NCBI RefSeq assembly: GCF_019925205.1
Contig: NC_083566.1
Coordinates: 2,728,001 to 2,792,000, forward strand
DNA length: 64,000 nt
Reading direction: 5' to 3'
DNA from: Metopolophium dirhodum
Lineage: Eukaryota; Arthropoda; Insecta; Hemiptera; Aphididae
Shown here: positions 1 through 12,600 of the stretch, piece after piece
Layout: every line of letters begins with the position of its first letter
Position numbering within the stretch: the first letter of the stretch is position 1
Notes under the pieces: generated by a model
The model's database searches: none
Seen by the model: only the letters and a program-made list of their open reading frames with translations
Told to the model about the DNA's origin: nothing
Translations under genes and position numbers: made by a program

Positions 1-1366
1 AGACAATTCGTTTTAGTTTTGTTTTAATAGTAATAGATCCATCATAGTTGTTTTATGTTTTCTTTATTTTGCAACAATTATAAAGATTTAGTTGAAAGTT
101 TAAAATGTATATTAGACTAGTTATAATAAATTATTAGGTTGTATTTATTTTATTTTTAATTTTAGAATAAAAATTTTATGATTAAAAAAAAAATTATATA
201 AGTTACCACTGTTTTTAGTTTCCTAGTAACTTGAATCATTGAATGTAGTTACTTCAATACCTACCAGGTAGTGAACTCCTTTCATATTGTTTTGAATAAA
301 CAACAAAAGTTTATGTATTTGAATAAGTTATATTGTAGTATTCATTTTATTTTTCATTACATTCTCTTAAAAATATTTTTGAAATTATTGTGTTCAATCC
401 TGTTCAATTCTAAATAATTATTTTAAAACTATACATCACAAATTACAGTATAGTATTATTTAATTGATAGGTATTTATTTTTTCACACTAAATTAATACC
501 ATATTTGTTATTTTAATTCTAATTATGAGTTTGTTTTTAAGCATAAAATAATTAAGCAGCTAGTATTCTATTATTTGCAGTTTGCCTCTGCTAGCTGCAG
601 TTATAATATATACTTGAATCATAATCGTAATGGTATTGACGTATTGTAGTACTTTATACAAAATATATACCTTAATGAAACAAAATTTAAACGGCTTTTA
701 CAGATTCAATGGCCTTGTGTTATTTTTATCTTTGTTAATACCAAACAATATTCAATTATCTATTTAAAGGTAAGTATATAAGACAGGGAAAAAGTACCTA
801 ATTTATATACAATATGTATTTTCAAAATTGTTAAATTGAATATTTAATTAGTTTGGTAAATTATTATGTGTCTTATGTCTTAAGTAATCACTAATCAGTA
901 CTATTGCTTTGTGTTAGGTAGGTAATAATGTAATATTTTTATATTTAAAATAATAAAATTATTATATAACAAAATTTCATTCAATATATTTTTCAGCGAG
1001 TTGAATTATTAGATTTAATTTATGACATGTACTATCTAATAATTTTTAATATTATATTATTTTTATAAACAATCTTAATTTTCAACTAGGTAACTACAAG
1101 CTACAATTCAAAACAAAGTTTTACTTACATTAAATTCAAAATTATAGATGCAAGTTAAAAGTTTAATTTTTACCTATACTAAGGTAGTATACTTATTTAC
1201 CACCCTCATTTATACTTTATAAAAGTTTTAACAATTAAGTTATTAGGTAGGTAACTTTAAATAATGAAATAACATAGTAATTAGTAAGTAGTAAAACAAA
1301 ATATAATTAGCCAACTAATGCCTACATATTTTGTGATGGGTTTCCTTTTCTAAATACAATTAATGT
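1..1366. other. AT-rich intergenic DNA
   Basis: I see no coding potential, RNA gene or clear repeat boundary in this stretch. It is strongly AT-rich, with homopolymer A and T runs and many TAGGTA/TACCTA words. Confidence 0.6.
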
Positions 1367-1525
1367 CAGTGGTGGGGAGGGGGTTAATTGGTTGACTGGG
1401 ATTTTCACCACCACTATACATTATTACAATATAAATTAATGGGAGGGGTTGAACCTTGAACGTCTTCACCCCTGTGGATTTGAAATCTCCCCCTCCCCCT
1501 TAGAACTAGGATATATCCGCCACTG
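1367..1525. mobile_element. Short hAT-like MITE
   Basis: The left end reads CAGTGGTGG and the right end reads CCGCCACTG, so the termini are inverted with one mismatch. The CAGTG...CACTG form is typical of hAT transposons. Flanking 8-mers are attaatgt and attaacat (6 of 8 match), consistent with an aged 8 bp target duplication. The 159 bp interior is noncoding, with G-rich and C-rich tracts just inside the ends. Confidence 0.6.
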
Positions 1526-1640
1526 ATTAACATGTTGGTAAAACATAATCCAATATCCGTAGCTATTCCATAATATATCACATAATATTATAATATAATA
1601 TGAACAAATCGTTCAGTAGTACAGCACTAGATCTTAAGAT

Positions 1641-2057
1641 CAGTGCCGCTACAACCGTAGGGGCAGCCGGGCCAATGCCCCTGTAAAGGGCCACTAATCG
1701 TTGGCTTAGAGGGCTCCCGCTTCTATTTTAAATTTTTAAATAATTGCATTGTAATCTAATGTTTAAATCAAATAAATATATAATATATCATATAATTATA
1801 ATTTATTATGCTATCTAATTTGTTGTCGAAGAAAGATGGGGGCCCCTATTTATCCATAATAATATCTATATTTATCTACAAATGATCACTGGTAACTGGG
1901 TAGTTGGCCTTCACATTATATTTTTAGGCTTTTGAAAAAAAATCACCATCATTATTTATTTTTGTATGGGTAGGTAACATATAAAAAAATATAATATACT
2001 TAGACCTCAGGGCCCCATACATTGACTTTGTCCGCGACAATCCTAATTGCGGCACTG
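1641..2057. mobile_element. hAT-like MITE, CAGTGCCGC family, copy 1
   Basis: The termini are CAGTGCCGC and GCGGCACTG. The interior (ggggcagccgg, ctaatcgttggct, tttaaataattgcattgta, cattgactttgtccg) is closely shared with the copy at 62519-62916, so this is a real family. Flanking 8-mers cttaagat and acttagat are only weakly similar, suggesting the older of the two insertions. There is no transposase coding, so it is non-autonomous. Confidence 0.8.
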
Positions 2058-5000
2058 ACTTAGATAGGTACCTATAGTAGGTTAAAATGTAAATGATATT
2101 ACTAGTTATAGTTAACTATATACAACAGTCGACAATATTAACATTGTTGTACTACAGGTAACCAAGGGGCAGGGGCTGGTTAGTGAATCCCGCACAAAAT
2201 GTGTAATCCGAAATTGAAAGTGTGCACTACAGATTTGAGAAGTGTGTACTAATAAATAAGAGTAAAAAAATAAATAGATTATAATTTATAGGTACTAGGT
2301 AGTAATGTCACTAATGTAGTATAAATAGTGTACTGTACCTATATTACAGTATTACACTATACACAATTAAACAATTTTTAAAAATTAAAAATTAAAATAT
2401 TTTATGATAGGTACCTACCAAAAATAAATTGTTTTCTGTAACATTTTACGAAATTTATATTTACTTCTCTATTTTGAATTGTGAATAATGAACACGCCAT
2501 GTAGTCGGTATAGTCGGTAGATACATATGTTACATAATACATCATATACCAACAACTATCGTGAAGGAGACTTTTCTTATATTCATCTAATAAGTAGGTG
2601 CCTACTTAATTATAGCCACAGGCAGTGAAGTACACAGGATTTTTCAATTTGGGGGGAGGGTTAAAAATAAATTACTGCTTAGGTGAGATATTTGAAAATT
2701 GTTATATAGCTAAGGCTTGAAAATTTAATACAAGGTCTTTCGTACAAGTAGTTTATACTTTAACCAAAAAATTACTGATCATTTAAGGAAAATTGGTATT
2801 CAAATACAATTTGTTTGCAAAAATGAATTCAACCTAGGTACCTATAGGTTATTATTAGTTATTGGCTAGAGGCTATGGCTAATCCGGTAAGACGTACCTA
2901 CACGCATAGAAATCTGTAGTTATTTTAACAACAATAAGTGTCATTGTTATACACATTTGCGGTTTTGTCGTTGACTTAACATATATTCATAATTAAATCT
3001 TACATATTATGTACCTAATAATGTCAGTTAAATATTATTTGATGTTAAAATAACACCAAATTATATTAAATCAACTTAATTCTGTTGAAATTAAATATGT
3101 AATATTGTATACCTACCTATAACAATTTACGTCTTTGCTTACTAGTTGACGGCAGTTGAAACTCGATAAATATTTCAATCTAAGATTAGTTTGCACTCGA
3201 ATGTTCAGCTATTTAAGTTTGATTTTAGCAATACCATTGAACACTTCTACTTGAGATGGTTTGGCTGGATGGTCATAAAGAGTTGTAATCATAGGTTCGG
3301 TAATCGGTTATAAAAATTGAAGTTCTAAAAATAGCCTGACAATTATTGAGAACATTTTTTTTTTGTACATCTCCAGGTATATGTACTAGGTAGTTATGTT
3401 TTCCAGGACGTTTTAAACTTTTAAAGTAGGTACACCTACGTATAAGTGGTATAAGGTATAACCATACAAAATCTTCTCTGTACTTTTATTAGATTTTATA
3501 ATTTTCATACCTAATGTCCATAGTTTACAATATTAAATAGAAGTTAAAAGACTATTGGAACTGCACAATAAAGCCAAGTCAGCACAATGTTCAACGGTGT
3601 ATTTTTATAATATGGTTTTCATAATTCCCCTATATATTATTTTTATGGATTAACTTGTCTGATTATATAGTTGAGTTATTTTTAATTTTTTAATTCAATA
3701 GTATTTTTTCAAGGAATTTCTAAAACTAAAATTCATGTTATAGCAAATTATAGGTACCTACACTACTTTTTATATACAGTGATTATAACTGTAGTTAACA
3801 ACAATTTGTTTGTATCATTAATAATATATAATATGTATTATACCCACATACCTACCTATATTTTTTCAAACACTTAATTTAAAATAATTATTACCGTCAT
3901 ATTATAAAGCCTATAGTAGGTACCCACTTATATTAATCAGAAAAATAAAAAAACCTTTGTAATAAATTGGACAGAATAATTATATAAATAATTGTATGAT
4001 GTTTTAACGTCGAATTAATTTTTATTATAGAAGGATTATTATTTCGATTTAGTTTTAGTTTTTTTTTTTCATGAATTAAAATAAGTATTTTACAATAAAT
4101 TTGTGGTTTTTTTTTCCGAGATTCTATTTCTAATTACTAGTTTTAATTCTGAAGCAAATTGTGAGTATTTTAAAATTTGTTAACTGCGTTCTCAAAATCC
4201 GTATGATGCTCACAGTAAAATACTTATTAACGGAATGTCAGCGATATGAATAGGGTCGACGAACTCTCAATACGACGGAAAGCCTTGACACTACACTTGG
4301 ACCCAATAACCCTGAACGGCCCGAACAGAACGAGACAATTCAGAACTTTTTTAAATCGACCGATTTATTCATATAATTATAATTATTCAATATTATAATC
4401 TAATAGGATAATATTATGATATAACATTTTGTAAATAGGTACTAAAATTAAGTTTAACTAGAAATCAAGTATACAGCTGTAACTATAAATATGGCCTTTG
4501 CAGTCAAGCTAACCAATAAAAAAATAAAAAATATCATCACGTACTAAGACGTACAGTCGTATCTATCTACTATTTTGTTTTATGTGTCTCACGTCGGTAT
4601 TATATATTATTATGCACACGTCGTAGGTATAGTACTGATGAGGCCAATACTGAATCTACAAATAAATGGGAACTAAATAATATAGCCTGTATAGGTAGGT
4701 ACTATAGGTACTAAATAAAAGTCAACGCTGAAAAATGTTTTAGCGGTACGAGTAAAATTTGTATTCAGAGCCGTGGTCACTAGGGGCAATTAATTTGTAG
4801 GTACGTGTGACGATTTAATGTGATTTGAGTGTTTTACACGAGTAAAAGCTTTTTGTAAAACGTCAAATTTTGTATTCCATATTTCCTCTATTATAGTCTT
4901 GTGATAATTATGTTATAAGAACAAATATTTTTAGTCACAAGAAATATTGTCATACTGCAGCACTTGATCGCACTCGCCCACCCACCCACAACATCCACTA

Positions 5001-5100
5001 TAGATGTTCTGTGTACCCACTGAGATAGATTATATTATATATTTTTTTTATCTCGGTTCGTGTACCAATTAGCTTACAAGCCGTCTGATTTTCGATTTGA
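2058..5100. other. AT-rich gene-free stretch
   Basis: I see no open reading frame with protein-like composition and no intact mobile element here. A G-rich patch near 2650 and CpG-bearing patches near 4250-4330 probably belong to old repeats whose ends I could not define. Confidence 0.5.
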
Positions 5101-5125
5101 ATGATTGGCTTGGTTGAAATCACGG

Positions 5126-5161
5126 ACTAAGATATAATAAATTAATAAATTATATCTTAGT
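5126..5161. repeat. AT-rich perfect hairpin
   Basis: The 13-base arm ACTAAGATATAAT is followed by a 10-base spacer and its exact complement ATTATATCTTAGT. It may be a cruciform-prone palindrome or the core of a short foldback element. Confidence 0.8.
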
Positions 5162-5218
5162 TTGTGGTTGAAATATAGGAGGTTATTATTATCATCATCA
5201 TCGGATTATTATCATTAG

Positions 5219-5400
5219 AAACAAAATGGCTGCGTAAAGGGGTATCACAACAGATATCAATTTTTCTTATCATCAAAAATACGCTGACAAAAGCTTACAA
5301 GCAAGGTGGATTCATAAATCCACCTTGCTTACAAGATTCAAAATCCCACGAATATATACTTGATTATTATTGGCCCCCTTTACGCTGCCATTCTTGTTTT
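5219..5400. mobile_element. MITE with inverted termini and central hairpin
   Basis: The left end contains ATGGCTGCGTAAAGGGG (5225-5241) and the right end contains its complement with one mismatch (about 5374-5390); the inverted match continues outward through AAACAA. In the centre, 5299-5330 is a 14-base perfect arm (AAGCAAGGTGGATT), a 4-base loop and the exact complementary arm. There is no coding potential. The superfamily is not determined. Confidence 0.65.
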
Positions 5401-5892
5401 TATCATCAAATATTTGTTTGAGGAGGAGTATAATGTATGCAATAAGCTTGTATATAATATCAACCTGATATCAATGTGATTGACCATGATAATAATAAGG
5501 TCAACTGTTGAACTGTAGACATACACAAATAGCTTCACCCATAATTTTGTTTTGACATGGTTACATCTTGAAAACAATTGAATAGAAATAAAAAATTTAA
5601 ACGCAAAAGTTCTTAAAAAAAAGTTGATAGATGTTTATCATAGAAAAAAAGGAGCTCGCGTCGTATGTTATCTACAATATTTCACCCCGAAAGGCCTCAA
5701 TATGTAGGGGTCTGACGTGTCCGTCATCTGAGCATTTCTACAACAGAAAGAAATTCTTTTATTTTATTTTTATTTCATCAAATATACGGGAAAACCCCTT
5801 TGAACATATATACACATTATACATATATAGTATACACATTAATTGTACAGTTTATGATATAATTATATTAAAATTAATAGCTAGGCAGTCAT

Positions 5893-7100
5893 TTATGGGT
5901 ATAGAAAACACGAAGGGCCAACATTGGCACTTGACAACATACGTCCAATAGGTTCATTTTTAGGATAATTAGAGGAGGCGAGAGGAACATAAAAAGGAGC
6001 AACAGATCGGGAATGACGTTGAGGAACTCTAAAACAAATTAAGGAAAGCAAATCGTGAGAGTCAATATTACCCTGCAATAAGCTTTTCAGGAACTTAATG
6101 CCCGATATCCGTCTACACTCAACCAGCGAAATCAACCCAAGTTGAGAGGCAACCGGTCCATAGTTATAGGGTTTACAGGGGATATTCAATCTAAAACTAG
6201 CATACGTCATAAATTTACGCTGAACCCTTTCAAGCCTAAAAGAGTCGTTGAGGTCACGAGGATCCCAAATAACGGCACTATACTCAACAATAAGGCGAAC
6301 AAGTGCACAATAAAGCACATTATAAGATAAGCCTCACCGAAAGTCCCTACATAATCTTAATACAAACCCTAGAGTTTTAAAAGTCTTACAACAAATATGC
6401 TCAATGCGGGGTCTCGGATCAAGATCACTGCTAAGATCAGTTACACAGCCATTAGATCATGAAATAGCAGTAGGTCCGAGATGATAAGCATATATGACAG
6501 GGTACTGAATCCTGGCAAAAGTCATGGTCTTCCCTTTAGAAAAATTAAGGGATAATCCTAGTAAATTAAACCATTCAGTAAACCGATTAAAATCACTCTG
6601 TAACAAAATATAGTCGAGGATATATACGAGAGTAGAGCTTAATGTCATCTGCAAAACATAAAATCTGGCTATTGGAAAGAACACTTGATACACTATTAAT
6701 GAATAGAGAGAATAGGAGCGGAGATAGATGACCTCCTTGAGGAACACTAGACGTAGCAAGATAGACATTAGATTTTACTCCAAACAATTTAACCCGTTGG
6801 TAGCGGCAAGAGTAACTGCATCAAATGCCTTATTGAAATCAGTGTAATAGGCATCTACTTGTGTTTTCAAACTAAAAGATTGGTATACATGGTTGTTAAA
6901 GACTAAATTACAGGTAATGGTGGAAAGCCATGATATTCCTCCATAAGAATTCTATTGATCGATGGTTGAATACAATGCAAGACCAGCAATTCAAAAATTT
7001 TGGAAATATGTGACTGGATTGAAATCGGATGATAGTTGGAAACATTGGACAGTTCACCAGACTTGTGTGCAGGGTATATAGGTCTATTCACTAATAGAAG
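5893..7100 (-). mobile_element. Decayed, 5'-truncated non-LTR retrotransposon (LINE) reverse transcriptase
   Basis: Read on the - strand from about 7100 down to 5893, several frames together give a LINE reverse transcriptase: a fragment with HKSG and the NYHPISI block near 7000-7090, then YTDFNKAFDAV (palm block A, about 6810-6860), then PQGGHLSPLLFSLFINS and the catalytic FADD box (about 6620-6740), and finally a C-terminal region containing EYSAVIWDP and LERVQRKF (5893-6318). The frame changes between blocks show several frameshifts, so it is dead. The endonuclease domain is missing, as expected for 5' truncation. The blocks resemble Jockey-type LINEs; the clade is inference. Confidence 0.88.
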
Positions 7101-7130
7101 GGAAGATTACAAATTTAATATCTTATATTT

Positions 7131-8055
7131 TGAATATATAAATATATTTGTGTCTGTCATCACCTTTTAGGACATGATTATCCTTGGTTTGATGCCTCGT
7201 GGCTACAATTATGGACCGTGTATTAGCGCTGTGTCCTAGTTACGAGCCATAGAGGTTCACCCGCGCGGGAGTGTCGTCTAAGGACCACCAGCACCGGGGC
7301 GGATGCCCCGTACCAGACGGCACAGGTCTGGAGCCACCATATGCCACCTCTGGTGAGGTCGTGACCTATCCAATCATTTCCTGTTTTTGGTTACTGGCAA
7401 CCTCCGCTGATTTTATCCAGCGGTAAACCGGATGTGTGCTCAGGAAAAACTACAACGCCGAAGAGGTTCGCACCCCCCCCCCCCCCTGATGGTGCAGCCG
7501 TTCACTGGAGACCTACCCCTGCCAGCACAGTAGCTCCTGCTACAGCCACCACGAAACCAATCCGGCACTGGGCGCCCGACGGCATGCCGGCGTGCGCCCA
7601 GAGAAGGAGGGCATAACTCGAGTTAAAAACATTAAAAATGCCTAGATATTCTTCAACATTATCTTGTTCGATCAGAAAGTGAATCTAGTTTGGTAAAAAT
7701 TTAAAATTCCTAGTAGTTATCAAAAGCAGCGGGAAAAACAAAAAAAAAAATTAAGGAAAAACAGGAATTTTTACGTAAAATTGGTTTTTGACGAAATAGA
7801 TTTTGGTTTTTGGTGTAACTCTAAAATAAATTACCGTAGATACATACAATTTTCCCTGAATGTTTATATTAGTATTTTCTATACACCATACGATTTTCAA
7901 AATATTTTGACTTTTTTTAATTTGTTTACGAACATTTTCATTTTTCAACTTGTAAATGTTAATACAATTTTATTCGTTGGGTAAAATAGCTTGAACGTTT
8001 AATACAAGTCTTCTGATATATTGTTACAATGACAGTTGAAAAATATTAAAAATAC
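7131..8055 (-). repeat. TCTGAGCG-family repeat copy A, split by an insertion
   Basis: TGTCTGTCATCACCTTTTAGG at 7151-7171 and the stretch beginning tgcctagatattcttcaac at about 7639 are adjacent in the family consensus (see 19160-20500, reversed) but are separated here by about 457 bp of unrelated GC-rich DNA. The rest runs through the family's internal segment (gattttggtttttggtgtaac, aatgtttatattag, ttcgttgggtaaaa). It lies reversed relative to the reference copy. Confidence 0.7.
7175..7631 (+). mobile_element. GC-rich insertion of unknown class
   Basis: This GC-rich block interrupts the surrounding repeat, which itself shows that it was inserted. It contains CGTGGCTACAATTA near its left end, a 13-mer shared with the SINE at 17109, and GGTTCACCC, which loosely resembles a pol III B box. 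It also carries a hairpin (CCGCTGATTTTATCCAGCGG), a run of 14 C residues and a proline/alanine-rich short reading frame that does not look like a real protein. It may be a SINE-like or retroposed element. The possible duplication (aca) is too short to support. Confidence 0.5.
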
Positions 8056-8156
8056 ATATCATGATATACATAGAAAAACCGAATTTGGTCAACCCGCGCC
8101 GCGTTCTCTTGCTGGACAGTGGACAGAGTATATAACAGAATATCCCTGAACAGGTG

Positions 8157-8901
8157 CAGTGGCGGTCAAATGATTTTGTAATAGTGGGGGGGGGGGAAGA
8201 TATGGCTGATTTTTCAGCACGCATTATTTTATCATTAAAAATATAATTTATGGTTATGTCTAATATTAATTTATAAAATTATGGTAAATACAAACATTAT
8301 TTACAACTTAGGTATACAGACTTTATAAATATATCATAGTATTAACAATATTTTTATTATATTAGTAAATCTATTTATTTGTTGTCTTTTGCTAATTTGT
8401 CCAGTACTTCGTTGGATGTTATATTTATAACTCCACGACGAACAGCCATAGTAATGTATAGCCAAAATATTACTGCTAAGTCCACAACTTGATTTTCTGT
8501 AACGATATTAGTGATCTTACTTATTTTTTCATCCACCTAATGTTTAAAAGTAGAGCAAATTTCATCAAAATTCTCGATCATCGAGTGGGATAATAATTAA
8601 CATATTATATTTTGTGTAAACAACTAAATATTAATAATAATAATAATTATATCCTAGTTCCTAGATATGAGTCTAGATAATAGTATAGTCATGTCATATA
8701 AACACGTATAAACATATTCTGACATTCTGTCGACATTTACAATATTTGGTAATTTGTTTTATAGAAAAAATATGGAACAAAATGTTATGCATTATAGAAT
8801 ATACAAATATACTTAACTATAAATTGTTATAAATATTGAAAAAAAATGCACGGGGGGATCTATCCTCCTCATCGACGATCGCCCCCGTTTGACCGTCACT
8901 G
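8157..8901. mobile_element. hAT-like element with GGTCAAA termini
   Basis: The left end is CAGTGGCGGTCAAATGATTTTG and the right end is CCGTTTGACCGTCACTG, giving about 14 bp of inverted termini with one mismatch in the CAGTG...CACTG hAT style. The element at 28959-29492 has the same GGTCAAATGATTTTG left end and TTTGACC right end, so this is a family. Between the ends there is a decayed antisense reading frame (8375-8590). Flanking 8-mers (aacaggtg, aacacaaa) match only partly. Confidence 0.65.
8375..8590 (-). pseudogene. Decayed small reading frame inside the hAT-like element
   Basis: On the - strand a protein-like frame of about 70 codons runs to a stop at 8375-8377, broken by one in-frame TAG near 8536. 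Visible segments include MIENFDEICSTFKH before the break and VVDLAVIFWLYITMAVRRG after it, ending LAKDNK. I do not recognise the family. Its place inside terminal inverted repeats suggests a remnant of an element-encoded or captured protein. It could also be chance. Confidence 0.35.
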
Positions 8902-9666
8902 AACACAAACTTTTCAATATTTATCGTGAGATGTAGTTAGTTTTGCCTATACTGAACCCCTTTAATGTCGCTGCTTTCGTGTTCCTTCGAAAACATTGAA
9001 TAACACACTAAGACAGTAAAAAAAAATTACTTTCTAACTTAATATTAAATTTTAAATAAATTTACAATGGTACATTACACAGTAGAATGTATTATATAGG
9101 TTAAAATAAAATTGATTTCTCAATTACTATGATTAAATGACTATCCCTACACCCTAAAACTTAACCGCTCTAGCCTTTAAGTCAGTTTAAAAATATCTAT
9201 GTTACGATAAATTACATTAAATTAAATGGAAGAATTAAACGTTATTCACTGATTATTATCGATATTGACAAAATATGCATGGACGGTTATCGTTATTGGA
9301 GATGCTTCAATAATGTCCAATAAATCTAGATCAAAATTTGTACTCGTGAAAAAAAATTACAACCCAACAGTTGAGATGTTGGATTGAAGTTTCTAAAGAA
9401 AAAAGTTCTACCAACGAAAATTGGGCATGTGCTCTAACGATGACCAATAATTCGAAGCACTATATTCAATTTTTAATTTTAATTGAATGTACTGCTAACT
9501 ATATACACCAACATCACAACTTTTTGGTCGTCTATTATTAATCTATCTTAATTTTTGGTTTTATCTGAACCTCACTCTTTCAGTCATTGAAAAACAGCAT
9601 TAATCATAATTCATAAATATCCCGTATCTGATTATTATCAACATTTCCCATTTCTTACGGTTATTA
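8902..9666. other. AT-rich spacer
   Basis: No gene, RNA or clear repeat end is visible in this stretch. Confidence 0.5.
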
Positions 9667-10168
9667 AGATGACGCTACACCCGCATGTGTTTTCGCCGTC
9701 TTACAAATGTACAACATAGCGAAAATAGTTTTGCGCGGGACAACTATGCTGTATTTATAGTAGAATTACATAAATTCCACAACGCATAGACAAGAATTTT
9801 ATCTATGTCGTTGGTTTTTTTTGTTTTTTGATAGCACTTACCAATGGTTTATAATAATTAAACGAAAAAAGCAAACAAAAACCTAATGTTCTCAAACCGA
9901 TAACTTTAATCGTATATTTATGGGCATTTGGAAGTTTGCCCCGGGTGCCGGGAACGTCATAGAATCGTATTCATGTTATTCAAATAATAAAAGCGCTACG
10001 ACACGGATAAAGTTCATCCCTCCTATGCGTTGTGGAATTTTGGTATTTCTACTATAAGTATACTGAGAGAGCATTACAGTTGTCCCGCGCAAAACAGCTT
10101 ATGCTATGTTGTACATTTCAGTATTATTTTGTAAGACGGGGACAACGCGTGTGGGTGTAGCGTCCTCG
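9667..10168. mobile_element. Long terminal-inverted-repeat (foldback or Mutator-like) element
   Basis: The left arm begins GATGACGCTACACCCGCATG and continues through CCGTCTTACAAATGTACAAC, TTTTGCGCGGGACAACT and ATTCCACAACGCATAG. The right arm carries all of these as reverse complements in mirrored order, ending GGGTGTAGCGTCCTC. The arms are about 130-170 bp with indels, around a short AT-rich centre with no transposase. Long arms are typical of Mutator-like or foldback elements; the class is inference. A lone matching arm lies at 52733-52784. Confidence 0.75.
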
Positions 10169-10739
10169 TAACATGATTCTTTAAGAAGTCACGATGATAA
10201 TCCCCATATTTGTAAGTGAATAACGTATATACGTCCTACTTGGCTACTTATACTCCGATAAAACTCAATTTACCGTAACATAAAATACAAAATATTATGT
10301 ATATCTAAAGACCGGATTTATATGATTTTACATATCGTTACTGGGTCTATATGCAGTCTTATGAGAGTAAAAAATGTGGACGATTCGTCGTTCAATTCTG
10401 AATGCGTGGAAAAATTTTTTTTTGCATATTTGAGAATATTTCGTGGGTTAGAGAATATTATAAATAATATTTATCCCATTTAGCATATTTTGGAATATTC
10501 CGCAAATTGTGAGAAAAAATTTGTATTTATTTTTAATTTTAATATTGCGGTACCCAGAAAAAAAATGTATGAACATAAAAAAAAAAAAATTGTAAATATT
10601 TACATATTATCATTTCCAACTTTTACTAAGGTGCAATAGTAATCCATTGGAATACGCAACTTTTAATACCTAATTAATACCATTTAATCTATTCCGTGTT
10701 AATACCTCATTATTAAAATAACGTCGGGAAAAACATTTT

Positions 10740-11070
10740 TAACCGATACCAAAAAAAACCCATAGATCAGCATATTAATAATAAAATTAATATTAAAGAC
10801 TGAAAAATAAACAACAAACATGTGATAACTATTAATTAATAATAATCAATGTTTTCACTTTTCTTGGTAATATTTGTGTTATCGGTGTTATAGGTTTTAT
10901 TATAATATTTTATCGGTTGATGGTATCGGTTTTTTGGTGCTATCGGCTCATGTTATTTTGTCAAAATTATTGTTTTAATATTTTCATATATTATCTGGTA
11001 TCGGTTTTGTATCGGCAGCATATATCGGAGTATCGGATATCGGTAAAAAGTGGTATCGGCCCATCCCTAA
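10740..11070. repeat. TATCGG-rich low-complexity element
   Basis: About ten copies of ATCGG at irregular spacing lie between 10879 and 11060, many in the form GGTATCGG. An inverted copy (AACCGATACC) sits at about 10741. The right side ends cggcccatccctaa. It is probably a degenerate repeat with a satellite-like interior. I could not define its borders. Confidence 0.5.
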
Positions 11071-11171
11071 TTTTAAGAGAATATAAATCCGGTCTTTATA
11101 GTAATATCATACTATGTTTTAATGTCTTTCCTATGCGCGTATGTACATTAATGCTGTTTAAAATAATTTAG

Positions 11172-12600
11172 AATCGAGTGTTTACTATTTGATGTATACT
11201 TTTTACTTATGTCATATATATATAATATGTAACTATATAAGTTATCATATTTAAGAGCAATATTATCGTTTGTTTGGATTAGGTGCCCAATGAATGAATT
11301 TGATTTAGATAAGTTATCAATTTATTTATGATTGTTTAAAAAGAACTCAAGTATTTTAAATAATATGGATTTACTACAATTATCAATAATTATAACTAAA
11401 GTACCAATTGTATTACCTAATTATTATGTGTACATAAACACTATCGTACAATAATCTATATTCTATACAATACAAATACTAGGTACCTATAAATATTATA
11501 TACAGGCAACAGGTTACAACTTCAACAATAACTCAAGACTTATTTAAAATTGCCAACTATTGTACTCAATATATCTATATCAGTAGGTACTCATAACTCA
11601 TCGGTTTATTGTTGTTGTTAAATGTAAATATTTAATATTAATAAATGTTTGGTAAATATTTTTGACGTTTTTATCAAATTATTTACCAAGCTTAATAATT
11701 AATTTTAATTTTAATGTTGTCAATAATTTTTATTTTGAACTGTTCATATTAGGTGTCTGGTATACGGTATTGGATTAGAATATTAGACGTTCGTTTTTCG
11801 AACATGACAACACTAGACGCTAGTCCTGTCGAAAGAATATACTATCATATTTTATTCAGTCAAAAATCACTGTTTTTACTATAAATTATTATTTTTATAA
11901 TAATATACATATGATATCATTAATACGTCAATATTATGCATTTATGCGTATAAGTATAATAGAGGTGTAATACTGTATAATGGCTAACGGAACGTTATCT
12001 TATCTATGAATAATAGCAGATGGAATTTATACATATAAAACAAATGAATAAAAAAGTAGCCCTTTTTCATTATTAAAAAAAAATAGGTACCTACTACCTA
12101 CAGACCTTACAAGTTTGCCATTCAAATTATTATGTAATACAAAAATACGTTAATAACCAATCACTATCATCAGAATTGTGTGTACAGTGTACACGACACC
12201 ATTACTACAACATATTATTATAATACATTTATCATACTATTTACACTATAATGTTAATGAATATATTGTTCAAGTGTATACCAAAAAATAATATACAAAT
12301 GTAATAATATTGTACAAAATATGCAATGTAAATTTTAATATGTGGGCCCAAATATTTGTATTTTACGCGACAGTGCATAATATTTTAAGTCTTATCCAAA
12401 TGTCTGGGTGTGTAGTGACTGATTTTACCAATATAATAAAACGTGTTGTACAGTAATTTTTTTAGATTTTTTCAACAGCATTACATGCGACAGTACTCAT
12501 AATTTTTTTAAAGTTAAAAATCGTTCGTAATCTCAATTATTTTTGACACGTCATTTTAATACGTATTAATTCGCGTACGGCGTACTGTGTTACATCAAAT
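11172..12600. other. AT-rich intergenic stretch upstream of the CpG-rich island
   Basis: I see no coding or RNA feature. Composition changes near 12540, where CpG dinucleotides become frequent. Confidence 0.5.
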
